Origin: Circinella umbellata
Lineage: Eukaryota; Mucoromycota; Mucoromycetes; Mucorales; Lichtheimiaceae
DNA length: 64,000 bases
Reading direction: 5' to 3'
Assembly (NCBI GenBank): GCA_025093555.1
Contig: JAIWNF010000029.1
Span: 1 to 64,000 of the forward strand
Position 1 is the first letter of the stretch. Each line of letters begins with the position of its first letter. The notes under the pieces are model-generated. The model did no database searches. It was not told the origin of the DNA and saw only the letters and a list, made by a program, of their open reading frames with translations. Of the stretch, positions 35,107-48,099 are shown one piece after another. Made by a program: the position numbers and the translations under genes.

Positions 35107-36393
35107 ATGTCAGAAATAGAAAAGTTAACAGACGATGGTAAATTAACTAAACATATTATAAAACCTGGTCACGGTATTAAACCAACCAAAAAAAGTCAAG
35201 TGAGTGGTATGTATGTATTATTATTATTCTTCTTCTTTTTTCTTCTTTTGAAAATTAAAAATACCTTTTTTTTTTATATTAGTTCATTATGAAGCATTTC
35301 TTGTAAAACAAGATTCAAAATTTGATTCTTCTCGTGATCGTAATGTTCCTTTTACTTTTACTTTACAATCAGGTAAGTGTCTATGGATATTAACACATTG
35401 ATATGTTATTTTTTTTTAACTAACGAACAAAGGGGGGATAATAATAATAAAATAAAGGACAAGTGATTCAAGCATGGGAAATGGCTATTCCTACTATGGA
35501 AATTGGAGAAATAGCAGAAATCAATTGTAGTTATGATTATGGTAAGAGTAAATAAAAAAAAAAATTGAGTATCCAAAGACAAAAAAGACTCATTCATTAT
35601 CAAACGTAAAAAAAAAGGTTATGGTGAAAAAGGGCATCCACCCCTTGTACCAAAAAAAGCTTCATTACGTTTTATTGTTGAATTATTAGGTGCTTGGGAG
35701 GTAAATCAAAAATTGTTTTTTAATTTGAAAAACCAAAGTGATTAAAGAAATTATATTATTAGCCAGCAGGATCCGCTAGACAAAAACTTGAAGCAGCTAC
35801 AAAAAAGAAATCAGAAGGAAATGATCTTTTTAAAAAAGGTGAAATTGAACTTGCTTTATTTGCTTATCGATCTGTAAGTGTTGTTTGTTTGTTTTTCTTT
35901 ATAGGATGGAAATGGATAGTTTATTAATAAGATATATATATATAAAAAAGGCGCGTGATTATATAATTGATTTATGGGATTGTGAACCTGAAGAAATGGA
36001 TGAATGTCGTGAATTGGTGATTGCCATTCAAAATAATATTGCCATGTGTTATATTAAATTACATCAATGGGAAAATGCTATTGAAGTATGTAAAAAAGTA
36101 TTGGATCGTGATCCATGTAATGTGAAAGCATGTTATCGGATTGGTCAAGTATCTATGGAAACAGTTGAATTTGAACAAGGCATTAAATATGTACAAATGG
36201 GATTACAGGTAAACAAAGATTACACTTTATTCTCTATTCTCTATTCTTTATATCTAATATGTATTATTTTTAATTATTATTCTAGGCATATCCAAATGAT
36301 GATAATTTAAAACATATGTTGACTACAATCAAAAAAGCAGAAATGAATTATAATCAATCTACGAAAGCCATGTATAAAAAGATGTTTACATAA
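35107..36393 (+). CDS. FKBP-type peptidyl-prolyl isomerase with TPR domain
   Basis: Seven exons (35107-35206, 35283-35372, 35458-35541, 35618-35700, 35763-35873, 35951-36208, 36286-36393) encode about 277 aa. Residues about 15-118 are one FKBP domain. The pocket residues are kept: Tyr in VHYEAF, Phe-Asp in KFDSS, VIQAW with the floor Trp, and Tyr in DYGYGEKG. The usual VIKGW Gly is Ala. Residues about 120-275 form a TPR domain (EGNDLFKKGEIELALFAYRSA, NNIAMCYIKLHQWENAIEVCKKVLDRDPCNVKACYRIGQ), the type that binds the C-terminus of Hsp90. With a single FKBP domain and TPRs it resembles FKBP6/FKBP8-type co-chaperones more than FKBP52. There is no C-terminal membrane anchor. It is convergent with REI1, with 132 bp between stop codons. 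Confidence 0.9.
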
Positions 36394-36525
36394 TAATCCC
36401 AAAAAGAACAATCCCTTCCTATATAACATATAATAAATGTAATCGTCCTTTTTTATATCCCCCAAAAAACCCAACCCAACAATTCAATGATTTGACAAGT
36501 AAGAAAATTCAATATTTTTATTTCT

Positions 36526-37637
36526 TTAAATTGGAGTTTGTGCACGATATCGTAATGTGGTATTCAAATTATTTTTAGCTGATAATTTATGCATATAATG
36601 TTGTTTTACTGAAACTTCACGAATACCTTGAACAGTATTTTGTTGCTGTCGTTGTTCTGATGTATTACCATCTGTAATAGTAAGTCGATTACTATTATAT
36701 TGTTGTTGTCGTCGTTCACGTCTTGGTAATAATAATATATCTTGTTTCTCTTCTTCTTCTTCTTCTTCTTCTTCTTTTTTATCAAGTGCTTGTTGTTGTT
36801 GTCGATAATAATGTTTATTTGTATTCAAGAAACGTCGATGAGATATACGTGATCCATCATTAAGAACCAATTCAGTATTAGAAATAGTATCCGTAGATGA
36901 AATAATGTTATTATTATTATCCAAATCACCAAAATCATAATATTTTAATAATTCTTCTGGATCTTCTGATTCATCATATGCCATTTTACAATGACCTACG
37001 TCAATCTATATAATAATATCCCCCATTTTTTGTTAATCTATATCCTACAATAATATGTTCAATTGAAAAGTGAAACTACTAACTTACCATATGTGAAGAA
37101 ACAGCATCGACCGTTTTATATTCTTTTCCACGTCCATTACAATATAAACAAATACCGTGATTTATTTTTTCTTTGGCAAGATAATGAATTAATCCTTTTG
37201 GGTCTTGAAGATATTCAATATCTGGTAAAAAGAATCCATGGATGGTTTTCATATGTAAAATATTTGTATCAAAATCATGACTTGTTTCAGAACAAAATAA
37301 ACATTCACGTTCTGAATCTACAATAGATGTTTTTCGATGACTTTCATTGATTGTCTTTTCATTATCATCTAAAGTATCTTTCATTTGTTCTTCCATTTCA
37401 CGATGTTTTTTGGATTGAATATGGTTATTGTATGCATTTTCGGAATAATATGATTTTCTATATCATTATATATATTACATGAATGAGTCAATATATTTAT
37501 ATATTTATATATATAAAAAGAGGTGGAAGGAAAAGAGGAAGGTTTTTTTTCTATTTTATTTACCTGCAAACAGCACATTCATATATTAATCCCATACGTT
37601 CTTCTTCTTCTCGTCCCTTGACTTTACTTGCTATAAT

Positions 37638-37668
<31 letters not shown>

Positions 37669-38037
37669 TTTTACTGCGGCAGGTTTTATACATACAAATT
37701 TAAACTTACCAAGAATTTTCTCTGCAAATTGTTCAGCATTAATAGGTGAAAGTTCAGCTACTTTACGTTTCAAATTATATTTATGCCAACTAGTTAAAAA
37801 AAAAGTACATTAAAAAAGATTAACAATTGAAATCAAATTAAGAAAATGTAAAAAGAAACGATTTGGGAAATTTGAAATTTGTACTTTTTTTTTCGTTGCA
37901 TAAAAAACTTACTCTGTTCTATAATGGTTTCGTTGACTTTCAGAAGTTGGAAAAACAACATGACAAGTAATACAAGTAAAGAGTGATTTCTTTTGTTTTT
38001 CAAAAATGGGTTGTTGTTGTTGTTGTTGAGCAATCAT
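36526..38037 (-). CDS. REI1: Pre-60S cytoplasmic maturation factor (Rei1/ZNF622)
   Basis: Five exons on the minus strand (38037-37913, 37789-37710, 37630-37564, 37457-37088, 37005-36526) encode about 373 aa. C2H2 fingers are visible as FTCITCHVVFPTSESQRNHYRTDWHKYNLKRKV, YECAVCRKSYYSENAYNNHIQSKKHREM, CLFCSETSHDFDTNILHMKTIHGFFLPD and ICLYCNGRGKEYKTVDAVSSHM. A GHCKMAYD segment and a basic C-terminal region with ELVLNDGSRISHR follow. This order is diagnostic of Rei1/Reh1/ZNF622, which acts late in 60S subunit maturation in the cytoplasm and helps recycle Arx1/Tif6. A Glu run (from a GAA/GAG microsatellite near 36742-36777) and Gln runs interrupt the C-terminal part. The start follows a 6-Gln stretch. 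Confidence 0.93.
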
Positions 38038-38311
38038 TTTTTTTTATGAATTGAATAAAAATATGTTTAATGTGTATGTGTGAAAGTGAAAGAAAATGAA
38101 AAATAATGTGGGGAGGAGGTTTCTATTTAAAGGCTTTTTTTTTTTTGAAATAGAAGGTTCACCGCAGCAAACTTCCTAAAATTTCCTTACTCAGCAAACT
38201 GTTAAAAATTGAAACTTTCTTTTTATTCTAAATCATTCGATAAAAGAAGGTTGCGGAGGGTAAAAAACATTTACAAATGGAATATAATTTTACAAAGATA
38301 AAGAAAGGGAA

Positions 38312-41300
38312 TTAATTGTCATGAAGTTTCATCCATGCCACGGGATCTTCTATACCCACAAGATCTTCTACTGATTCAAGTACTTTTTGTAATTCATTGA
38401 CAAAGGCTGCACTTGAAACTAAATAAGCACTATAATTAAGAAATGCTGGATCATTGATATGATGAGGCTTCAATTGAGAATTATTATATAAATTTTCTGA
38501 ATAGCGATCCATGGCTTCTTGTGGAGATATCATATAAGGTGGAAATGCCATTTTAGCGGCCATTGTTGAAGATAATAATTTAATACTTGTCAATAAAGAT
38601 CCATACTATTTAAATTAGTATTAGTATTATTATCATTATTAGTATTTAATCTAGACAGTTTTATAAAGCCCCATCATAAAAAAAAAAAGAAAGAAAAACT
38701 TACATAATCTTTTCTTTCTTTTGTACCAGATAATGCAACTTTTTGACGCCAAACTGGATCAAGATTTTTTAAAGCAAATGCCTATATGTGATATATAAAG
38801 AATACCCCCCAAGATTTATTATTAATATGATTATCTTTATATTTTTGTAAATAAAGAGATTTTTATAATTTTCTTCTTACCATATCATATATTAAATTCA
38901 CCATATTACCCACATGTTCTACAATGCTTCCATATGTTTTTGAAGGGAATCTACCTCGTAAAGGAGGTTCAAAAACAGCCAATTTTAAAAATATACGTTC
39001 ATCAGCAATTTGTCGTTGAAGATCAAAAGCAAGTCGTCGAATCGATTTCATTTGTGCATCCGTTGGTTTGTCATTCACTCCTGGTGTATTGGGAATAAGA
39101 AATTGAGAACATAAAAGACTGTATAATCTACCCATATCACAAAAGGTTTGTGCTAATCGTTTACGTAATTCTACACGACCATTTACAGGAGCGGGTATCA
39201 TTAATAAAATAGCTGCCGCTACAACACCAATAATAACAAGGAGCATACGCTATATAATATAATGGAGAAGACATATATTAGGTATAATAGTAATTTACTT
39301 GAATGTATAGAGAGACATTTGTTTATATATATTTATTACATACCTTTCCAGCTAATGTCCAGATAGGATCGTCACCAGTACCGTCAGCAACAAATTGATA
39401 TTCATAACAAATAATCTACAGAATATATATGTTTTTTTTTTATAAATTAAATAATGTTCTTTCCCCAAGATCAAGAAAACAAAAACATCAAGTTATTTTT
39501 ACATACCAACATCATAGTAATTAAAGACATGATAGCCAACATACGTAAAGGAGCCTTGTATAATAAACAATAATAGAATAGTATAGCAACAACAGTAGAA
39601 GCAGCTGCAAGACCATAAGGATTACCTCTTGATATTTCCCATACAGCAATTGCAACTACTCCACCAAAAACAGTTCCTAGAACTCTCATAATAACACTAT
39701 ATAATACCGAGTAAAAAAAAAAAAGTGTTAGTTTATACAATATTCGAAAAACGAAAAAAAAAATTATAGGATAAAATAATATAGAGAGATACATACGTAT
39801 AAAAAAACATGCCAGACATAGGAAACATCCACATTACCATGATCACCATGGCCCATTGACCATGATTTGTCATATACCAATCAGCACTTTCTGGAAGGAA
39901 CACAGGTAGTGCCAATAAACTGGTACCAATGGTCGTTTTAAACGAAAGAAATGTATCTGGTTCCAAAAACCAATCACGAAACAAATATAACTTGTAAAAA
40001 AAGCGTTGCACTGCTGTCGCAGGTGGATTCACATCTGGATCACGAACATAAAGTTTGTTTCCTTGTCGTCTTAAAACAAAGGCCGAACTTTCTCCTGAAT
40101 CATTGGTGTGTCTTGTTCGTATAGAATCCACTTGACCCACCGTACTGGGACCTCCATTCATAGAAGAAGATTGTTCATTATTATTATCAATCATTTCCCC
40201 ACTTTGCATATGAGGATCCATTTCACCTTTTCTAAAATATTTCTTGAAAGATTTAACAGATGGCATCCACAAGCGTCTACGTTGTCTTGTTTTTTCTAAT
40301 TCTTCTAAATATTCAACCAATGTAGCTATTTGTTTGGCATATTCCGTTAAATGATATCGATAAGTGGAAAATAAATTCAAAGCACCCATGTGTCGTTTTA
40401 AGGGTTTTTCAGGATGTAGAGACCAAAGTTGACTGACGGATTGACTGGCTTGTTGATTCAATTCTTGAATCAATAATCGTAATTGTTGTGATTCTGTGTG
40501 ATGAGGGATATCCATATATTCTTGTTTTTCTTCATCATGATCAAATTTCTTTTTCGATTTTTTTTGCTTGTTGAAAAAATGACTGGGACCATTGAAAAGG
40601 CGTGGAAAAGGCCACAGGATACTATTCAGTGTCGTTCGATTCGATGCGCCATGAAATTCTTTGAGTCGAATAGAACAATCATTCAGTGTCTCGTGACAAG
40701 CATCTGAAAGTTGTTGTAAAATAGAATGTAGTTCACGAATCGCATCAAAAAGAGTTTCTTTTTCAATTTGAATTTCTTTACTACTATTACTGCTACTACT
40801 AGTGGATTCTTGCTCTTGTTTTAGGAAATTTTCAAAATCTCCTTTTAAAATTTGACAGAGTCCGATGCCGTGTAATGGCGTACGCATTTCCTTGACCATT
40901 TGAGTTAATTTACTTGTATCTTGACCAGATAATCGACTGAATAAAACATCGCGATGGACAGCCCGTTTACAATCAATGAGTAATAATGTACTGCCTTGAA
41001 GACGATCGTGTAGTGAAGGTAAAGTGGTATCAAGCGTATTGGGTGATAAAGTTAAAAAGGAATCCGAATGTTCTTTGAAAAACGTACTGTGACCTTCTAA
41101 ACATTTGAGTAATACACCAAGAAAATTACTCATACTATCATCGGGCCAAATAAGAGCAGATACAGCGAGAACAATGGCTCCTCCAAGTGCTAAGGGTTTC
41201 ATAAACATCCACTAAATTATGTTCAATATATAAGAGAAGAAAAAAAAACAGAGTAAATGGATGAGATATAAGTATATAATTATCTTGTTAAGGAAATCAA

Positions 41301-41313
41301 TGAATACACATAG

Positions 41314-41353
<40 letters not shown>

Positions 41354-42276
41354 CTACTTTACCAATATATCTGGATAAAAAATAGGTACTACTGATGCTT
41401 GTGTCAAAGTGAACTAAAAATATCATGAAAGTTACAAGGATTGGAGATTAGGCTCATGTACGATATATTTTTGTCTGCGCTATAAATCGGATAATTAAAA
41501 AATTAAAGACTTACAGAAATGAATATGGAAGCGGTGATGCCTGCGAAATTAGCTATTGTTTTTTTTTTGACAAGTGATATGTATTATTTAGTTTGTAACC
41601 GTGATTTTCTTTTACTTTTTGATATACTATGTAATTAAATGCCTTTTTTTTTTACCTCTTGGAACTTTTAATCGAATATAATTTAAAATAAATGTAGCAA
41701 CAATTAAAAACGCTGCTAATACACCACTGGAACCTGGTTGGACAGCTAAAGGATTCGTTGAATCTCTCGCCAAGTTTGCAAGGTACATTCCTACATAAAC
41801 AAATAAATAAAAAAAAGGTTATTAAAAAGTGACAAAAAAGGAATGTCAAACAAATGGATTGATATGAATCATCATCATTTTGACTTTTTGTTTGCATAAC
41901 AACGAATTATCTAATCCACGTTACCTAGACAACTGTAACCAACACCAATAATAGCACCCAAAGTACCTAAAGTGACATCCTAATAATAATAAGATACGTT
42001 TTTGTTTTCAGTAAATATATAGATGATATATGTGGATACATGAAATGTTTTCTTTTATTTTACCTCGAGTACAACACCAAATGTTCTTGAAGGAAAATAA
42101 AGTACGGCAGAAATACTGACTAAAAGTGACCCTTGACCTATAGCATGTCGACAAGTATCATTTAATGTCATAATGAAAGCGATAAGAAGAGCAATAGCTG
42201 CTTTAATTGGTTTTCTCCATTTTTCAAATGGAGGTGGTTGAAGTGCCTTTAAAACACCCTTCAAAGAAACACCCAT
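38312..42276 (-). CDS. BRE4/FUSC-like multispanning membrane protein (DUF2421)
   Basis: Eleven exons on the minus strand (42276-42064, 41979-41925, 41790-41656, 41552-41515, 41413-41363, 41211-39797, 39696-39507, 39415-39344, 39249-38881, 38781-38704, 38605-38312) encode about 969 aa. The first ~185 residues have roughly six membrane segments (AAIALLIAFIMTL, VTLGTLGAIIGVGY, GVLAAFLIVATFIL...). A ~400-residue cytosolic region with helical and charged stretches follows, then a second membrane block (about 590-745, with VIMRVLGTVFGGVVAIAVWEISRGNPY). The C-terminus contains RVELRKRLAQTFCDMGRLYSLLCSQFL, as in DUF2421. This layout is that of the fungal BRE4 / fusaric-acid-resistance-like / aromatic-acid exporter superfamily. 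The transported substrate is unknown. All exon phases agree, which supports the model. Confidence 0.85.
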
Positions 42277-44844
42277 TTGAGTAGTTTTTTTTTTTTTTGT
42301 TTTTGGTAGTAATAAAAATATAAAAAGAGTGAAAAAGAATTTGGGAAAACAAAATATGTTTTTTTTATACTGTTTTTTTTTTCTGATCTCCTTTTTTTTT
42401 TATTCTGAAACTAAAAAAGTGCTTGAATTTTTTTGTCAATGCAAAATTGGGGGTAAAACGGGATCTCTCTTAGAACGGCAAAATGAATTTACCGTTTATG
42501 GTAGTTTTTTTTTTCGGGGAAAGCGGAACCGATTTTTATGAGACAGCGGTTTTTATTTGTAACATGGATTCATTAAAAAAAAAAAAAGCTGCAAAAACGG
42601 GCAAAAAGTGTCTTTCTTTTTTGCGTTGTATACCTTTTACATTGCAAAAAAAAACAAAAATAGTTGAAGACAGGTTGCGAATTCACTTTTTTTTTATATG
42701 TCTGCTAATACCGTTATTATTATTATTATTTTTTTCTATTTCGGTTTCTTAAAAATGATATCTCGATTTCTCTAAATAGCGGGCATTCTATTAAAATAAC
42801 GTTATGCTGAGTACTTTGACATCATATTATTACTAAACACATATTAATTACTATAATAATAATAAACACTTCTTCTTATTCTTGTTGTGTAACACAAACC
42901 CATCTTCTAAATGTTTCCATTTTCGTCTTGATCATGGTTAAACTTCTTGAATGCTTTAAATGTGTATGTTTTTTTTTTCATCCACGTGTGAAAGAAAATA
43001 TAAAAGGTAAATTTACCTTTCCTTTTTTTTTTTTAGTTACACAGTGCTGTGTAAGAAATCAAAGGCAAAAATAAACATTGGGTTAATAGTTTTATTAATT
43101 TTCATAATAATTTATTTTTCTATTTTAAAATTTGTTTATAAGAGTATCATTTTTATGTATTAATTATGTCAGCATCATCATTATTTTTAATTCTTTTAAG
43201 AAATGAAGGAACCATGATATACATTTTATTGTTTCAATAATATGAGATTATTAATAAGTATAGGATAGAGTTAATAAAATTAGCAAACACGTACTACTGA
43301 GTATACTCATTGAATTACGTAGTAAAGTCATATGAAGTGTAAAAATGTGAGATGGTTTGAATTCTGACCTTATAAACACTGATTACTTTTTAGTACGTTG
43401 TGTAATATAGGATTTACTATAAAGAAAAAATTTATTACTAGGATTAATTATAGTTAAACTGAAGTGTGGTGTAATTGCTTTCATATATACCTATAGCAAA
43501 TAATAATAATAATAATAATAAGTATGGTACGTATATCAAGATCAATGTGTTTTTAAATATTTTCAGTTTGTTCTTATACACAGTAATTGAACTAGAATTT
43601 ACGATAAAGAAGTATATAGTACATCATAATATTTGTATATTCGTGGTCATCAACAGTTTATTTGATTTACGTATTTATGATACTGTTCCGTAATTCAAAA
43701 ATCTCTCTCTTTTTTCTTTTTATGCCTGGCAAAGGCCTTCTCTTTAATTCCGAATTGTTTATAAAAATAATAATCCTCGTTTTTAGGCTGTGCGCCACAA
43801 GACAGGTAGTTAAACATTGTCGTGAGTTGACGTGATTTAAGCTTAAATATGTTTGGAGTAAAGTGGCTGTTTGCTCTCAATGTTTTTCAAAGTTATGATT
43901 CTTTTTACAATAATATTTACAACGACACATATTTGATACTTTTTTTTTCTATTCTAAATGAAGTTTTGAAGCTTGTTAATTAAATAATGTAGACGATTGA
44001 TATTAGAGTAACTATAGTACGTACCTTGAGGATTATTAGTCATCCATATTAAGAAGGTTAGCACAAGCTACATACTGTTCTGAAGTATATACTCTCTTCT
44101 ATTCTTTTAAGTTAACGAGGGCACAAGACATTGTTATGTGATTTTACTCAATTTCCTTTTCAGAAACGAAGTCTATTCACGTCTGTACGTATTTCGAATA
44201 TAATTTCTGATTTCATCTGGGGTGCGTAAAGGGATAATATATACATGTGTTATGTAAGAGCAAAATTTACTATTCAAAAGATAATGTTTTTTATCAAGTC
44301 AAAAAGCCAAATCCCACCATGAAGGCAAAGTAGTATAGTAATATTAAAATAAGTCTCCCTCGATGCTCGAACTTTTTCTATGCTCATACGTAAGTACATG
44401 TCTATAGGTGTATATAAGTATGCTTACGTAAAAAAAAGGATAGTAATATTAATTCGCAAAAATAGGATTTTGTTATATATATGCTTGATAACAAAAGTTG
44501 AACATTTTAGCTATTATAATAGCTGAATTATAACTATTCACAGAATTTCGTAATATGAAATTACATTCAATGTCAATAAAGATATATATATGATATTTAT
44601 TACTATTTACTCCGGAAATATTCTTTTTTTACTCTGTTCATAAATCATGTATTTGCATTGGATACAAGGGACTACTATTATTTTGTTATGATATGTTTAT
44701 CACGTATCATCACTCTCATTTTTCTCTCTTTGCTCTACGTGCGTATACTAATAGATCTTATATTTCTATTTGTATCATAAAATAGTACAATACTATCTCC
44801 ACTTTGGGTGGTCATCTTTATCATTATCATTATCATTGCTGTCA
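42277..44844. other. Gene-poor AT-rich region
   Basis: Upstream flank of the BRE4-like gene followed by about 2 kb of AT-rich DNA. It has several A/T homopolymers up to about 12 nt, an AAT repeat at 43501-43520 and a palindromic CACAGTGCTGTG near 43044. Short open frames here are not conserved-looking. No gene is supported. Confidence 0.5.
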
Positions 44845-45465
44845 TTATTAAATAGTATCCACCTTTTATTTCTAGATCGTTAAATGAACCTTTTACAAGT
44901 TGAGTGAGTTCATCGTTACTGAAATAACGGCTATTATTAAAAAAACCTCAATATAACGTAAAGATTTACTAATAGTAAGTATTTTCAAATCCATCCCTTC
45001 TCATATCTACATAATGTAGTTCTAACCACTCGAGTAACGGTAGTTTTGAAATGTTCTATAATGCCAACGTTTGAAGAACAGTATAATTGTCACAGTAAAA
45101 ACTATTCATAGTAAGATGAGTCAAACTATTGATTTTGGATGCAGTAAAGACGATGTTATTGTTCATTACGTCGATTTATTCTTAAAACGTAACGTTGTTA
45201 ACAGTGATGATGATGATGTTGTTGTTGTTGTTGCTGATGTGTGGTTGGTACTACTGCCGTTACTTCTCCTTTCCAATATATTTAAAGCATCGTATATTTT
45301 ATTTAAATCAAAGATACAGTCGGTCAAATCAAGTGTTCTAAATTTGAGCATTTTAGTAATAGCATCCAATAGATTATCTGGGATCATGCCTCGAGCACAG
45401 CCGCAATTTCTGTAAATTAGGGGTCTGTTGATTGCAGGCGCTGTGGTTTTTGGTACGTAACCCAT
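44845..45465 (-). pseudogene. F-box/LRR family, decayed 3' fragment
   Basis: Read on the minus strand, the sequence parallels the C-terminal half of the protein at 12688-14715. NLLDAITKMLKFRTLDLTDCIFDLNKIYDALNILERRS matches VLDAITEMPTFTALILDGCHFNSHKMYDVLKEFQRRS. A Thr/Ser run and SSLLTTL follow, then pieces equivalent to NAIFLTASNIKSLTRLTI and NISKLPLLKWLRLCNVD, with at least one stop and frameshifts. The N-terminal TPR and F-box are absent. It is a dead copy. It is the complement of the 5'-only fragment at 7873-8258, though nothing shows they were once one gene. Confidence 0.78.
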
Positions 45466-46454
45466 GCTTCAGTTCGTATTTTGGATGATTTCATTTTTGA
45501 AATATATTATATTTGCAGATGGCTTTTTTTGAATATCTATTTATACTGCATTAACAAGCTAATTTCAACGAAGCTAAATATAAATAAAAAGAATGAACTT
45601 TGAAGTTAAAAAAACATACGTACATTAGTACAGCTACAGTAAAAGTCCGACTAGGAATGACACAGCATAGAACAGGTGGGTCAATCTGTCATAACATGCT
45701 GCGCCCGTAGCGGGACGTTGATTCTTTGGCATACTACTGTAAAATGTTCAATTTGAGAGGAATTAGAGAGTTTCGGGAGTTCATATTTTGGTGAAAATAC
45801 AAAGCTGTAAAAAGAAAAGTATGATAGGTCGTATTTTCACTTCCAAATGCAGAATGTGAATAATGCTAAAAGCTTTCACCGTTCCAATAATAATATGTGA
45901 AATATAGTTTTCATTTAGCATTGTTGTTACTAAAAAAAACTTCTCAGCAAAATCATTTAAAATTTCATCTATATTAGGCCGCGAATCACTAGAATAAATA
46001 CTATACGCTATCCCAAACTTCTCTCAAGGTTGAAGCTCGTTCAGCCGCCCGGTAGTTTTGAAAAAGGCCCATCTAGCTTATATACATGTCATCTACCAAA
46101 ATGAGTACATCCTACAAAATAAGTATATCCTAAACAGGTAACTCGATTTTTTTTGTAGTACAAGTGAGCTTCATTGGACGACTCAATCCGCAAAATCATA
46201 TTTCCAAAAAGAATTTAAATGGATCAATGATGTACCATCGGTACAACAGTAAATTTAACAAACTGCGAAAAAAAAAAAAGAAAGATAGCGATTGAAACAA
46301 GTGGCCTCTTGGCAAATTGCCTGTAAAGCATATTTTCATGTATACATGGTAAAGTAATAGAATGAACCTAATAGAAACTCTTGCATATAAATTTTAACCC
46401 TATCCTTTTTTTCCCTTCGTTTCTTTAAATAATTCCTGTTACTTTTTTTCCTCA
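45466..46454. other. Intergenic; possible small pogo-type element near 45635-45741
   Basis: AT-rich DNA. TACAGTAAAAGTCCGACTAG at 45635 resembles the ends of pogo/Tigger-type elements, and TACTGTA at 45735-45741 is its short inverted partner, giving a 107-bp unit flanked by AT-rich DNA. A GC-richer patch lies inside. This is weak evidence from two 7-bp ends only. Confidence 0.3.
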
Positions 46455-47290
46455 TGTAGGTTGAATTATTATGTCGTTGATTTCCTTACGAACAGTACCA
46501 GAAGTGAATCAAGTTGTCAAAAATCAATTCTTGACTTTTTTTTAAAAAAAAAATCATAATAATACGTAATACATCGCCACGAAGCGAAAAAAATAATACA
46601 AATTATTGCTGCTGTTACTCTCACCGGTCTTTTTTTTTTTACATTTATCGCAAAATCGTAGTCCCACCACTACAACTTCGTTCTCTTCCTAGAGTCAACT
46701 TCTTTAGATTTGTTGGTTCTCTTCTTTCAAGACAACCTTATGACGAAGTATTATAAAAAAAAATTACTGTCGACTCTTTAGCTGCTACGACTGATCATGG
46801 AATGTTATGCTGTAAGTTATATTTACGTGTCGACTGACCTTTATTTTTTTTGTCAACCAAAAAGAAAAAAGATAGTCAAGTGCAATTTATTTATCGACAG
46901 TATTTGATTTATGTTTTTCTTGTTTTGAATTGGGAAACCATGATTTCTATAGGCATTCGATACGAGTGGATGGGCAGCATATGGTACTCGACCTGAAGAA
47001 GCAGCAAAGAAATTAGTACTAAAGACAGGTGTGGTAATAATTATGTAGATAAAATAGTTAAGAAAATGAAAAAAGAATAACTTATCCCAAACGACTACAA
47101 TTAACGATAATAATAATAATAATACCATTTTTTTTTCTTTTATTGGATACGTACAATTTCACCCCTGAAGCTCCTGTACCGGAACCTATTAAAGATACAA
47201 TGCTTGGAAAGCTTATTTATGGGTCCAAATGTAATTTTCCTTCCTCATTTAGTCCACAATGGAAATCTCGGCGTAAGTTGGAATGTTTAT
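46455..47290 (+). other. Unassigned coding-like fragments
   Basis: Several short, less AT-biased open pieces lie in order: MSLISLRTVPEVNQVVKNQF from 46471, a hydrophobic IIAAVTLTGLFFFTFIAK near 46602-46655, AFDTSGWAAYGTRPEEAAKK after a TATAG acceptor near 46953, and PVPEPIKDTMLGKLIYGSK near 47177 followed by a GTAATT donor. Splice-like signals sit between some of them. They could be exons of a small membrane protein gene or a decayed one. I could not join them into a full frame and do not recognise a family. Confidence 0.25.
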
Positions 47291-48099
47291 CTATTATTTC
47301 AACTGTATAATGTTATCTATCTCATTGTATAAAAGCCTTTCTTTTTCACCTGCTTTAAGAAGATAATTTGATTTATTTGATATGATAATAAAGATAAGAG
47401 ACATGTATATATCCAGTATTTGTAATAAAATATTTTGTTCGACGCGCCTTGGTTTTATTTGATAGTATAAATGAAGGGTTGAATACTTTTTAAATATTAT
47501 TAAAATTCGTGTTAATTTTCTTTAAGGAGAAATCTACTGCGTTTCGTTCTATCCCCACATCCTGCAGCTGCATCATCTTTTTTTTTTAAAAAAAAAACTA
47601 TATTCCTTTAAATTACGTAAGTATGCAGCAACTTAAAATCTTTTTGAAACATACATAATCTGTAACGTAGCATTCTTTTTTCATAGTATGTACTTTTATC
47701 AATTCGTGTTAGAAACAAACGTAAACTCTATTAATTTTCCCATCCATATTTTTTTAATCAGCTCTTTTTTTCTCTATATTTTATGCGTAAAACAGACAAC
47801 GACGAATTGTTATTTTTACATACACTCGTAAAAAAATTATTACTACGTGTAACAAACAATAGCAGAATAAACTCATTGTTTCGCATGTGGCGTAATGCAT
47901 TGAATTTTAGTGGCCAACTGTGTTTTTTTTTTCGAATATGAAGAATTTTTAGATTTCTAGATCAATCCTTTTCTCTTTTTTTTTTCTTGTGGCTCCCACC
48001 TGTCCTCGAGAAAAAATATAATATATATATATATACAAAGTTACCAATCCTAGTATGCCCTTTTAATAACAGCAACTATTAGTAATTTAGTCTTATACC
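47291..48099. other. Intergenic, upstream of ArsB-like gene
   Basis: AT-rich with T/A homopolymers and a (TA)n stretch near 48019-48034, about 70 bp before the permease ATG, which may serve as a TATA element. No gene is seen. Confidence 0.45.

Noticed and set aside
43475..43880. Open frames in the 43 kb gene-poor region
   Set aside because: Their composition is the same as the flanking AT-rich DNA, with no splice-linked continuation and no recognisable motif.
7873..45465. The 5' F-box fragment and the 3' LRR fragment as two halves of one split gene
   Set aside because: They are 37 kb apart with many unrelated genes between, and both are independently decayed. Duplication and truncation explain them more simply.
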